Shown here: piece by piece, positions 44,840 to 54,214 of the stretch
Layout: the number at the start of each line of letters is the position of its first letter
Numbering within the stretch: the stretch's first letter is position 1
Made by a program: the position numbers and the translations under genes
Assembly (NCBI GenBank): GCA_963787485.1
Contig: CAWBDF010000001.1
Location: forward strand, 124,001-188,000
Source: Bog-473 sp963787485
GTDB lineage: Bacteria > Actinomycetota > Acidimicrobiia > Acidimicrobiales > RAAP-2
Direction of reading: 5' to 3'
DNA: 64,000 nucleotides
Notes under the pieces: generated by a model
Told to the model about the DNA's origin: nothing
Seen by the model: only the letters and a program-made list of their open reading frames with translations
Databases searched by the model: none

Positions 44840-45364
44840 TTACTCGTAATACCCAGAGTGGATGTACACGCAGGGGATACCAGCAGCCACGTACATGGCA
44901 TGGTTCGAAGGGTCATCCTCGAAGGCGAGACGAAGGTCGAACCCGTGCCTTCGCAGATCCTGGACCGCTGCCTGTTTGAAGAGCGAGACGGGCCCGTAGT
45001 CGCCCTGGGCGCGCATGACCAGGAGGTCCCACCTCAGGTGGTATCGCTCCAGCCAGGCCAAGGTCTGGGGCCGCACACGATGGGGCCGGCCCGTCAAGAG
45101 GATCACGGTAAGCGTGGAATCGAGGAGCTCCAGGAGACGGGCGATCTCTTCGATCACAAGATCGTCGCCGCAGGCCTCAAAGAAGGCCGACCAGTCACGA
45201 CGACCTTGTTCAAGAAAGTGCTGCCGTCCGGCGGCGTCGGAGAGCACGCCATCGATGTCGAACACCACGGCGGGGCCGACCAGGTGGGGGTGGCCAGGGC
45301 GTCCCCTGTCATGCCAGGTCCAGCTACCCCGCTCGGTGCCTGGAGGTGTCGGGAGAGTTCCCAC
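44840..45364 (-). CDS. HAD-like phosphatase, PNKP 3'-phosphatase type
   Basis: About 174 residues. HAD motif I VFDIDGVLSDAAG, motif II VILLTGRP, motif IV FEDDPSNHAMY; W-x-x-FF after motif I recalls the polynucleotide kinase phosphatase group. Motif III Lys may be in LFKQAAVQ. The frame is open upstream; in-frame GTG 45364 is chosen, about 36 residues before motif I. Substrate unknown. Confidence 0.78.
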   Translation of the reverse strand: MGTLPTPPGTERGSWTWHDRGRPGHPHLVGPAVVFDIDGVLSDAAGRQHFLEQGRRDWSAFFEACGDDLVIEEIARLLELLDSTLTVILLTGRPHRVRPQTLAWLERYHLRWDLLVMRAQGDYGPVSLFKQAAVQDLRRHGFDLRLAFEDDPSNHAMYVAAGIPCVYIHSGYYE

Positions 45365-45492
45365 GGAGTCGTCGGCCGGCACGGGCGCGCAGCCTAACGG
45401 CGGACGTTCGCGCCGGGGAGGACGGGATCTGACTTTGGGTGGAGGCGGTTCCACCCCTAGGAGGAAGGGTCGGGCGGTCCGAAGGTGACACG

Positions 45493-48400
45493 ATGGACCC
45501 TGGCATGGGAGCACACGACGACGCGGGGGCGGTCCGGTCCCTTGCCGCGGGATCGGGCTTCGGGGACAATTGCGTCGTCGAAGTCCCGTTGGGCCGGCGG
45601 GTGGAGATCGTCGGTGACCTCCTGCTCCCGGCTGAACCCACCGACAGCTCACGCGAGGTCTGCAGCAGCATCGCACAACGCCTTGAGGAATGGCAGGGTC
45701 CGGGGATCGTGGTCATGTGCGGACGCATGACCGCAGCCTGCTGCACGGACGGAGCGGCCCAAGCCGAGGCAGTGGCCGCTCACCCCGAATTGGCCGAAGC
45801 GCTCCGTGCGTTCTCTGGTCGTCCTGACTCTCGAGTGCTGGTGGTGAGGGCAGAGCGTGAGGAGGTGTCCCAGCTCGCGGGGGCCTTGGAGTGCCTCGGC
45901 GTGGAGGTGTATCGCTCCGTCGACCTCAGCTGCGAAACGGGAGCCGGACGTCGCACGGTGCTCATCAGGGCCGGGACACTGCGACGCGACACCAACGCGC
46001 AAATTGAGGCCACCACGAACGACGACAGACCGTGGCTCGAAGGGATGGACAGGCTGGAAGACCCGCTCCGAGCACGAAGGTTCGTGACCTCACGTCTGCT
46101 CTACCGGCGCCTGCGCCGCTTCTTGTGGGCGCCCCCGTTGGTGCTCGCCGTGATTGCCCTGGCTCTGCGCATCGACTTCGTCATCGATGGGCTCGGCCGA
46201 GTCTTCAGGTCGCCGCGCCAACAGACGGCGCTGCAACGAGCGTACGCCGCGACGTGGTTCTCGCGTTTCGTCGTGACCGTTGTGATCGCGGTGGCCCTCT
46301 TGGTGGTGCTAGCCCTGGTGGTGGCCATCACCTCACGGGGAATCTGGCGCGCGCTCGGAGGTGAGGGTCTGCCACCTCCGTGGTCGCACCGGCCTTTGGG
46401 ATCGCGCTCGATCGCCCACGACCAACTCGAGATCGAAGGCGTGGACGCGCTCGACGCCACGCGCGACGCCCTGGCCAAGGGTGCTTCGGGGTTGATCGCT
46501 GGCGGAGCCCTGGTTCCCGAGCTCTCACACCTCGACGCGGGGTTCTTCGCCTGTCCCGGCGCAACCTCCGAGGTCGTCCATGAGCACCGGGCGCGCTTCG
46601 GGCTCCCACCCACGTTCCTCCACCACCGTCAGGAGTCGACGCTAGAGATCGAGACCGGCGCCGATCTCCACCTGCGGCTCAACCTGGCCGAAGTGGATCT
46701 CCCCACCGCCACCTTGGGTGAGCGTCTCGCGACCTCGGACGTCGTCACCATGGGTCGCTCCAAGATGGCCGAGATCCGCGCCGAGCTGGCGGCCAGTTGG
46801 CCGAGCGGTGCGTCGTGGCCTCCCGCTCCCGAGGTGGCGGCGGACCACATTCGCATGCGTCGTATCCGACGTATGGCGGCCGTCTCGCTCTTCGTGGCCG
46901 GAGCCATCGACCTGCTCTCGGCCGTGACCGCACCGCTACGCTCCCACCTCCACCTGATCGCCCAGTACCTGCCCGTCACGGTGGTCCAGGCTGCCGGCGC
47001 ACTGACCGCGATCGCGGGCATCGGCATGATCATGCTGTCCCGAGGCATCCTGCGCGGCCAACGACGTTCGTGGGTGGTCGCCGTCGCGCTGCTCTCGGCC
47101 TCGCTCGGGCTGCACCTGGTCCACGCCGCCGACGTCATCACGCTCCTCGTGTGTGCGGCCGTGTTGACGCTGCTCATCGTCGAACGCGAACGGTTCCGGG
47201 CCGAGACCGAACCCGCCACCCTGGTCACGGCCTTCGTGATTCTTGGCGTTGGCGGCGTGCTCGCCACCTTGGGGGGCTTCACCGCGGTGGAGGTGGCCGG
47301 ACGGGTCCACCATCACCCGCTGCCGGCGTGGCCCGACGTGCTGGCTGGTTCGGCTGAGCGTCTGGTCGGGGTGCGCTGGGTAGCCTTCCCGTCGACGATC
47401 GACCGCTACTCGTCCATCAGCCTGTTGGCAGTCGGATTGAGTCTGATCGTCGTCGCGCTCTACCTGCTCACTCGTCCGATGGTCGACCGGCGCCTGTCGT
47501 CTGGCCGCGCCCACGCGGGACGGCGCGCTGCGGAGCTGCGAGCGCGGCGAGATCGTCCGACGCCACGGCACGGGAACCCTGGACTACTTCGCATTGCGCG
47601 ACGACAAGCAATGGTTCTTCCACCGTGACTCGCTCGTGGCCTACGCCGTACTCGGTGGCGTGTGCCTGGTGTCACCCGATCCCATCGGACCCTTCTCGGA
47701 GCGGGCCCACGTGTGGGACTCGTTCCGCCGCCACGTGGACCGCCATGGGTGGAGCCTGGGCGTCATGGGCGCGAGCGAGGAGTGGCTCCCGACGTACCAG
47801 GCGTCGGGAATGCGCTTCCTCTACATCGGCGACGAGGCCGTCGTGGACACGCGCCAGTTCTCACTCGACGGCGGAAAGATGAAGGGGCTCCGCCAAGCGG
47901 TGAACCGCGTCGCTCGATACGGCTACACCGTGCGGTTCTTGGACCCGGCCCATCTCCAGCCCGCCGACGCGGCCCGGATGGCCGAGCTCATGGCCAAGAA
48001 CCGCCGAGGAGAGAAGGAGCGAGGCTTCTCCATGATGCTCGGACGCATCTTCGATCCTCGCGACACCGGCCTCCTCCTGACCCTTGTCGAAGGGCCCGAC
48101 GGGGATCCGGTGGCCATGTGCCAGTTCGTTCCCTCGCCGGCGATCGACGGCTACTCGCTCGACCTGATGCGCCGCGATCCGGGGGACCACCCCAACGGAC
48201 TGCTCGACTTCGCCTTGTGCTCGACCATCACCCACTTGCGCGAGTCGAAGATGAAGGGGCTCAGCCTGAACTTCGCGGCATTCCGGTCGGTTCTGGAAGG
48301 TGAGGCCGGAGACGGAGTGACCCACCGAGTGGAGCGTTGGGCGCTGCGCCGGCTGTCGGGCGTCCTCCAAATTGAGACCCTCTGGAGATTCAACGCCAAG

Positions 48401-48679
48401 TACGAGCCCCGGTGGCTGCCGCGCTACATCGTCTTCGATTCGGCCGAACAATTCGTACCGGTTGTCGCACAGATCTTGAGAGCCGAATCTCTCACGGAGA
48501 TCCCCGTCATCGGGCGTCTCATGACCACCGCAGTGGCCAAGCGGTCCGGTCCGGCCGTGCCCGCCGAGGTCTTGGCCGTCATGGACTCGCAGCCTGCCGG
48601 TGCGGGCCCCGAACCGCAGTGCCCGGGCGAGTCCCGCGCTCGACGAGGATGCAGACGAGGTCCGTGGCGAACTCGGTGA
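45493..48679 (+). CDS. Degenerate metallophosphatase fused to DUF2156/lysyltransferase, apparent frameshift near 47545
   Basis: Joined length about 1060 residues. Residues 20-330 resemble a calcineurin-like phosphoesterase plus its membrane extension, but metal motifs are lost: IVGDLLLP for GDxH, VVMCGRM for GD, VVRAEREE for GNHD. Membrane helices at about 215-285 and 455-670 follow. The C-terminal part (GTLDYFALRDDKQWFFHRDSL, VCLVSPDPIGP, MKGLRQAVNRV, LMRRDPGDHPNGLLDF) is an MprF/LysX-type phosphatidylglycerol lysyltransferase domain. The frame changes at about 47540-47552. ATG 45493. Possible role: lipid aminoacylation. Confidence 0.75.
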
Positions 48680-48706
48680 GGGGCCCCTTGACGAGGCCGG
48701 GCAGAA

Positions 48707-50149
48707 GTGGGGGGGCGAAGCCACTCGGCAGAAGACCGGGGCAACGCGGCCACGTCCGTGAGTGACTCGGGGCCGACGGCGCCGCCGACGCCGGTATCGG
48801 CGAGACACGACTTGGCGGCGACCGAGAAGGAGCGGCGTGACGCCGGACGGCAGTCACGCGTGCTGGCCCCTCGGGACGGCATCGGCGAATGGGACGAGCG
48901 GACCCGTGGCCACGATGCGCTCGAGACGATCATGGCCCAGAACGCCCTGCGAATTGCCGAGCTGGTGCCCCTGCGACATCAGCGGATGGCGCTCTCGCCG
49001 TGGAACTACTACCGCGGTGCCGCCGCAGTCATGGCGGCGGACCTGGCCTCGCGTTCGCACAGCCGATTGGCGGTGCAACTGTGCGGTGATGCCCACGTCC
49101 TCAACTTCGGGTTGTGGGCTACGCCGGAACGCAATCTGAACTTCGATTTGCGAGACTTCGACGAGACGCTGCCTGGACCCTTCGAGTGGGACGTGGCGCG
49201 CTTGGCGGCCAGCGTCGTGGTGGCGGCGCGCCAGAACGGGATCAAGGCGTCCAAGTCCGACGCAGCCGTGATGGCGGCGGTCGACGGGTATCGAGATCGG
49301 ATGCGTCACTACGCGTCCTTGCCCGAGATCGACATCTGGTACGACGGCATGAAGGCCGACCGGTTCGTCGACTACTTCGAGCCAGCTGATCGTGGTGAGG
49401 TCAAGGTCGTCATTGAGAAGGGCAAGCGGTCCCGCACGAGTCGCGGCGCCTTCTCGAAGTTGACGACGATGGCGCGCGGGAGGCCGCGGATCACCACTCG
49501 ACCGCCCCTGCGCGTGACCATCGACGACACCGAACAGGGCGACATCGTCGAGCACCTCCTGTCGGCGTACCGGCTGACGCTCCAGGAAGACCGCCGGGCT
49601 CTCTTCGATCGCTTCACCCCGGTCGACGTGGTCCGCCAAGTCGTGGGCGTGGGCAGCGTCGGCATGGTGGTGTACCTCGTCCTCTTCACGGGCCGCTCCG
49701 GTGCGGATCCCCTGTTCCTGCAGTGCAAGCAGGCCGGGCCGTCCGTCTACGAGGCGCACACGTACCAGAGCGTGCACCACAACCATGGGGCCCGGGTCAT
49801 CGCCGGCAAGCGCATGGTCCAGAGCGCGACGGACATGTTCGTGGGCTGGGCATCACTCGGCGGGCGCGACTTCTACGTGCGGCAGTACCGCGACATGAAG
49901 GTGATCCCGACCACCGACCTGATCGCGCCGGTGTTGACCGAGTTCGCCACCGCGTGCGGCAGCACCTTGGCGCGTGCCCATGCCCGCTCGGGTGACCCGG
50001 TGGCGATCGACGCGTACATCGGCAGGGGAGGGACGTTCACCAAGGCCATGCGTCAATTCGCCCGCCGCTATGCAGACCAGACCGAACGGGACCATGCGCA
50101 ACTGGTGGCCGGCATCCGGCGCGGGAAGGTCGAGGGCGAACCGGAGTAG
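48707..50149 (+). CDS. DUF2252 family protein
   Basis: 480 residues. DUF2252 features: RMALSPWNYYRGAAAVMAADLA, LCGDAHVLNFGLWATPERNLNFDLRDFDE (kinase-like HGD region), LFLQCKQAGPS, VVQ-like GKRMVQSATDMFVGW and FYVRQYRDMKV. The fold is kinase-like; function not established. GTG 48707 and GTG 48758 both fit; the first 30 residues are not conserved-looking. Begins 27 bp after the lysyltransferase gene. Confidence 0.88.
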   Translation: MGGRSHSAEDRGNAATSVSDSGPTAPPTPVSARHDLAATEKERRDAGRQSRVLAPRDGIGEWDERTRGHDALETIMAQNALRIAELVPLRHQRMALSPWNYYRGAAAVMAADLASRSHSRLAVQLCGDAHVLNFGLWATPERNLNFDLRDFDETLPGPFEWDVARLAASVVVAARQNGIKASKSDAAVMAAVDGYRDRMRHYASLPEIDIWYDGMKADRFVDYFEPADRGEVKVVIEKGKRSRTSRGAFSKLTTMARGRPRITTRPPLRVTIDDTEQGDIVEHLLSAYRLTLQEDRRALFDRFTPVDVVRQVVGVGSVGMVVYLVLFTGRSGADPLFLQCKQAGPSVYEAHTYQSVHHNHGARVIAGKRMVQSATDMFVGWASLGGRDFYVRQYRDMKVIPTTDLIAPVLTEFATACGSTLARAHARSGDPVAIDAYIGRGGTFTKAMRQFARRYADQTERDHAQLVAGIRRGKVEGEPE

Positions 50150-50263
50150 CCGACCGCACGCGACCCGAGTCGCCAACTGGGCCGGTGAGCCGACTGGCCA
50201 CGCGGGCGGGCGCGTGGTGGGCCCGCGGAGCCTCGGGAGGGCGATGTCAGTACTATTCCGCCC

Positions 50264-50941
50264 GTGGACGGGGGGAAGGTCCGAGCAGGGGTTCAAGGAC
50301 GGCCCGCGGCCTTCGGCCTGCTGGTGCTCCTCGCCGTCGGCGTCACCGCTTGCTCGAGCGACCCGGGCTCCACGGGGAAGGTGGTGATGATTGAGTCAGG
50401 TCAGGCGCCACCGGGAGCATTGCCGACCGGTATCGATGCCAAGGCATCCGCCGGGGCGGCCACGACCACCGTCCCGCTGGCGCAGCAAAACCCCACCACC
50501 GCGCTGTTCACCGCTACCGGTGTCTTCCAGTCCTGTCTCAAAAACATGGGCGTGTCGTTCGTCGGAGCGCCCAATGCTGCCAACCCCTCGTCGCCTGCCA
50601 ACGACCCGAACTACCTCAAGGCCCTCAGCACGTGCGCCGCCAAGAGCAACATCCTCCAGGCGGTGAAGGCCGAGCAGACCGCTCAGAGCAACCTGACGCC
50701 GGCGCAGGTGCAGAAGGAGAACAAGGGCTATCTGGCATGGCGCAAGTGCATGATTTCGAGGGGCTGGAAGATTGCCCAGCCCACCCCAAACGCCAAAGGC
50801 CTGCTCTTCTCCTTCGGCGGGGGGGGCGGTGGCAGCGGGGGTGGCGGTGGTTCGGGCATTACGCCGCCAGCCGGCCAAAGTCTCCTCAACAGCAGTGACG
50901 TGCAGCAGTGCGCAGCGACCTCGCAGCGGAGCACGGCGTGA
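50264..50941 (+). CDS. Putative lipoprotein linked to a MacAB-like exporter
   Basis: 225 residues. Signal and lipobox LLAVGVTACSS (Cys about 30), Ala/Thr linker, then a helical domain with spaced cysteines in FQSCLKNMGV, LSTCAAKSN, WRKCMISRGW and VQQCAATSQ. A poly-Gly/Ser tract (about 186-201) precedes the last Cys. No known domain name recalled. It lies 67 bp before the adaptor gene and probably shares its operon, so an accessory role in export is likely. Confidence 0.72.
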   Translation: MDGGKVRAGVQGRPAAFGLLVLLAVGVTACSSDPGSTGKVVMIESGQAPPGALPTGIDAKASAGAATTTVPLAQQNPTTALFTATGVFQSCLKNMGVSFVGAPNAANPSSPANDPNYLKALSTCAAKSNILQAVKAEQTAQSNLTPAQVQKENKGYLAWRKCMISRGWKIAQPTPNAKGLLFSFGGGGGGSGGGGGSGITPPAGQSLLNSSDVQQCAATSQRSTA

Positions 50942-51008
50942 GCGGTCCGGCATGACGGGCCAACACTGACCGACCAGGGAGTACGAACACCAAACGGGGG
51001 ACCACCCA

Positions 51009-53471
51009 ATGTCGCGCCGAAGAAAGATCATCGCCGCCGGACTCGCCGCATGTGCGCTGTTGGCGGCCGCCGTCATTTCGTTCGCCATCGCCTCCAACGG
51101 CGGCGCCTCCGCGGGCAACAAGGTCGTGATCCTCGGCACGGTCCAACGGCGCACCCTGCAGGGCACGGTTGCCCTCACCGGGACGCTGGCGCGAAAGGAC
51201 ATTCGTAACGTCACCGCCGCCACCCAGGGCCTCATCAGCGATGTCTCCTCGACGGACGGCAGCATCACCCGTGCCGGTTCGGCGATGTTCGCTCTCAGCG
51301 GGCGTGAAGCCATCGCCGAGCAGGGTACGGTACCGTTCTTCCGCTCCCTTGTGCCCGGCGATTCGGGCGCCGACGTGCTGCAGCTCAAGCAGATTCTGGA
51401 CGCCGCAGGTGACTACGCAGGTCCCAGCAACGACCTCTACACGGAACAGACGCAGTTCGCCCTGGCCCAATGGCAGGCTCAGCACAACTATCCGAACTCC
51501 ACCCCGGCCACGCCGCAATCGGTCACCGTCTCGCTGGAACAGGGGACTGGATACGAGTTGGGCAACCAGTCCACCGCCGGCCTCGTCATCGGACCGCCGG
51601 ATGCCCCCTCGGCGTCGTTCACCGCCGCGAGCGCGTCCACCCACGCCGTGCTCGCCGACGTGTCACACGTCACGCCTCCGGGGACGCCGACGCTCACCAT
51701 CCAGTCGGTGTCGGACCAGGTGGTGGCCGGCCAGCCCGCCACGTTCGTCATCAGCGCGTCACCCGCGCCGACCTCGGACCTGACGGTCGATCTCACGTCC
51801 GGAGGGACGGCCGGGCCCCAGAACGTGGTCACGCCGCCGGCGTCGGTCGTGATCCTCACCGGCGCCACCCAGGTTGCCGCCACCGTGCAGACCCGCTCTA
51901 CCACCACGGTCCAGGCGAACACGACCATCTCTATGGCGATCTCCGGCGGTACGGGGTACGTGGTCGGCAGCCCGGGTACGGCGCAGACGACCATTGAGAA
52001 CACCGCCGTGCCGACACTCCAGATCACAGGTGGGACGATCGTGTCACCGGGAGGCTCGGTCACGCTCACGGTGAGCGCGAACCAGGCGCCCGTGCAGGAC
52101 ACGCCGGTGACGCTGGCCTTCGCGGGCAACGCCTTGGCGGGAACCGACTACACGGTCCCCGAGCCGGTGATGACGCTCGCCGCAGGCACCACGAGTACGA
52201 CGGTGACCCTCGCCACGCACAACCGCAACGTGATTCAGCCCAGCGCGTACATCGTGGCGTCGATCTCGCCCAACCCGGCGCTGTACGCCATCGGGACACC
52301 CGGTTCGACCGTCGTCACCATCAGCGGGAGCACCGCGCTCCCCACGGTGACGCTGACCTCGGCCACGACGTATCTGCAGAAGGGACAGCCCTACGCCATC
52401 TCGATCGGGCTGAGCCAGGCCATGAGCACCTCCCTGCCCATCGCGCTCTCCTACGGCGGGACGGCGGTGCCGGGAGCCGACTACGTGGCGCCCGCCGGCA
52501 CGGTGACCGTCCCCGCCGGCCAGACCTCCCTCACGGTGCAGATCCCGACCGTCACCGACAACGTCGTCGAGTCGGACCGGGTGCTGACCGTGTCGCTGGC
52601 GGCGAGCGCCGCCTACCAGATCGGGAATCCGTCCAGCGCGGCGGTGACCATCACTTCCGAGGTCGTCCCGAAGCTCACCATCTCGGCCAGCACGGGCGCT
52701 CTGGCGCAGGGCGGAGCGGCGACCTTCGTGATCACGGCGTCGCAGCCTCCCTCCCAGAACACGTCGGTCAACTTCGCCGTCGAGGGGACAGCCCAACCGG
52801 GGCAGAGCTATCAGCCGCTCACCGGCACCGCCCTCCTGCAGGCGGGCCAGAGCCAGCTCACCGTCACGCTGCAGTCGTTGCAGACCAACATCACGTTCGA
52901 ACCGACCGACATGATCGTGGGCTCATGGCCGACGCGCGTCGGCACGGTACACGTGAAAGCCGGCCAACCCGTAGCGCCCGGAACCAACATCTTGACGCTG
53001 ACCGAGCCCACCTTGACGGTGACCCTGAACGCCTCGGCCTCCAACCGAACCCAGCTCGCGGTAGGCCAGTCGTGCACGGTGCAGATCGACGGGGCGAACA
53101 GCTCCGTGAACGGCACGATCACCGAGCTGGACTCCACGCCGACCGAGCTCGCCTCGACCACTCCAGGCCAGGCCGGGCAGCAGGTCTACCAGGGGAAGAT
53201 CGAGGCCGCCGGTCTGGACGGGGCCGACGGGTCGGGCGTCTCCATCACCGTCGTCACCCAACAGGAGTCCGCCGCCCTGACCGTGCCCATCGCGGCGGTG
53301 AAGCAGAACGGCTCGGGACGGGACGTGGTCCGGGTGGTCGACTTGGAGCACGGTGGGCGGATCACCGAGGTGCCGGTCACCACCGGGCTCACCGAAGGTT
53401 CGTACATTCAGATCAGGAGCGGGCTCCACGCGGGACAGACCGTGGTGGTCGAGGTCGATCAGTCGTCGTGA
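51009..53471 (+). CDS. Periplasmic-adaptor-like exporter subunit with peptidoglycan-binding and Calx-beta-like repeats
   Basis: 820 residues. N-terminal membrane/signal segment 7-28; first half of an HlyD/MacA-type adaptor (about 38-110); peptidoglycan-binding domain 113-162 (LVPGDSGADVLQLKQIL, TQFALAQWQ). Then about 105-residue beta repeats at roughly 228-331, 336-440, 445-550 and a partial one at 555-630, each with GG(T/N)A, DY and ending Y-x-(I/V)-G-x-P. These look like Calx-beta domains. The adaptor core resumes after 630 (VKAGQPVAPGTNILTLTEP) to a membrane-proximal end. Coupled to the ATPase by GTGA. Confidence 0.82.
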   Translation: MSRRRKIIAAGLAACALLAAAVISFAIASNGGASAGNKVVILGTVQRRTLQGTVALTGTLARKDIRNVTAATQGLISDVSSTDGSITRAGSAMFALSGREAIAEQGTVPFFRSLVPGDSGADVLQLKQILDAAGDYAGPSNDLYTEQTQFALAQWQAQHNYPNSTPATPQSVTVSLEQGTGYELGNQSTAGLVIGPPDAPSASFTAASASTHAVLADVSHVTPPGTPTLTIQSVSDQVVAGQPATFVISASPAPTSDLTVDLTSGGTAGPQNVVTPPASVVILTGATQVAATVQTRSTTTVQANTTISMAISGGTGYVVGSPGTAQTTIENTAVPTLQITGGTIVSPGGSVTLTVSANQAPVQDTPVTLAFAGNALAGTDYTVPEPVMTLAAGTTSTTVTLATHNRNVIQPSAYIVASISPNPALYAIGTPGSTVVTISGSTALPTVTLTSATTYLQKGQPYAISIGLSQAMSTSLPIALSYGGTAVPGADYVAPAGTVTVPAGQTSLTVQIPTVTDNVVESDRVLTVSLAASAAYQIGNPSSAAVTITSEVVPKLTISASTGALAQGGAATFVITASQPPSQNTSVNFAVEGTAQPGQSYQPLTGTALLQAGQSQLTVTLQSLQTNITFEPTDMIVGSWPTRVGTVHVKAGQPVAPGTNILTLTEPTLTVTLNASASNRTQLAVGQSCTVQIDGANSSVNGTITELDSTPTELASTTPGQAGQQVYQGKIEAAGLDGADGSGVSITVVTQQESAALTVPIAAVKQNGSGRDVVRVVDLEHGGRITEVPVTTGLTEGSYIQIRSGLHAGQTVVVEVDQSS

Positions 53472-54214
53472 TCCCGACCGACCCGACAACCCCGACGACC
53501 CCGGGAGCCGGGCCTGCCCAGCAGCTCTTGCTCGAACTCGACCACGTGTCGCGCTTGTACGGCGAAGAGGTCGTCGTCCACGCGTTGCGAGACGTGTCGC
53601 TGCAGATCCGGCCCGGAGAGTTCATCTCCATCGTGGGACCCTCGGGATCGGGGAAGTCCACCATGCTCGGCCTCCTGGGCGTGCTCGACCTGCCGAGCGC
53701 CGGATCCGTGCGCGTGGCCGGCCACGACGTCAGCGCGCTCGACGACGCCTCCCGCTCGCGCCTGCGTGGCAACTTCATCGGATTCGTGTTCCAGCAGTTC
53801 CATCTGATCCCCCACCTGACCGCGCTCGGCAACGTGGAGACCGCGCTCCTCTACCGCGACATCCGGCCGCGCCAGCGCAAGGAGAAGGCCCGCCAGGTCC
53901 TCGAGGACCTGGGGCTGGGAGCCCGGGCCGACCACCGCCCGGTCCAGATGTCGGGAGGAGAACAACAGCGGGTGGCACTGGCGCGCGCCCTGGTGACCGA
54001 TCCACTGATGGTGCTGGCCGACGAGCCGACCGGCGCGCTGGACTCGGCCAACGCCTCCCACGTCCTCGAGATCTTCACGGCCCTGCCATCGCCCGAGCGG
54101 GCCGTGGTGATCGTGACCCACGACTCGACGGTGGCCAGCACCGCACAGCGCCGCGTCTCCATGCGAGACGGCGCCATCGTGGAGGATCGACTACTGACGG
54201 GTTCGCCCGGGTGA
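53468..54214 (+). CDS. MacB/LolD-type ABC transporter ATP-binding protein
   Basis: 248 residues. Walker A GPSGSGKST, Q-loop FVFQQFHLIPHLTALGNVE, signature MSGGEQQRVALARAL, Walker B LMVLADEPTGALDS, switch VIVTHD. A Pro/Thr-rich leader (about 1-20) precedes the fold. GTG 53468 overlaps the adaptor stop. Forms a tripartite-like exporter with its neighbours. Confidence 0.93.
   Translation: MIPTDPTTPTTPGAGPAQQLLLELDHVSRLYGEEVVVHALRDVSLQIRPGEFISIVGPSGSGKSTMLGLLGVLDLPSAGSVRVAGHDVSALDDASRSRLRGNFIGFVFQQFHLIPHLTALGNVETALLYRDIRPRQRKEKARQVLEDLGLGARADHRPVQMSGGEQQRVALARALVTDPLMVLADEPTGALDSANASHVLEIFTALPSPERAVVIVTHDSTVASTAQRRVSMRDGAIVEDRLLTGSPG

Noticed and set aside
8060..47555. Programmed ribosomal frameshifting at the five split genes
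   Set aside because: Sites share no slippery heptamer or common downstream structure, and the genes are unrelated; indel error is simpler.
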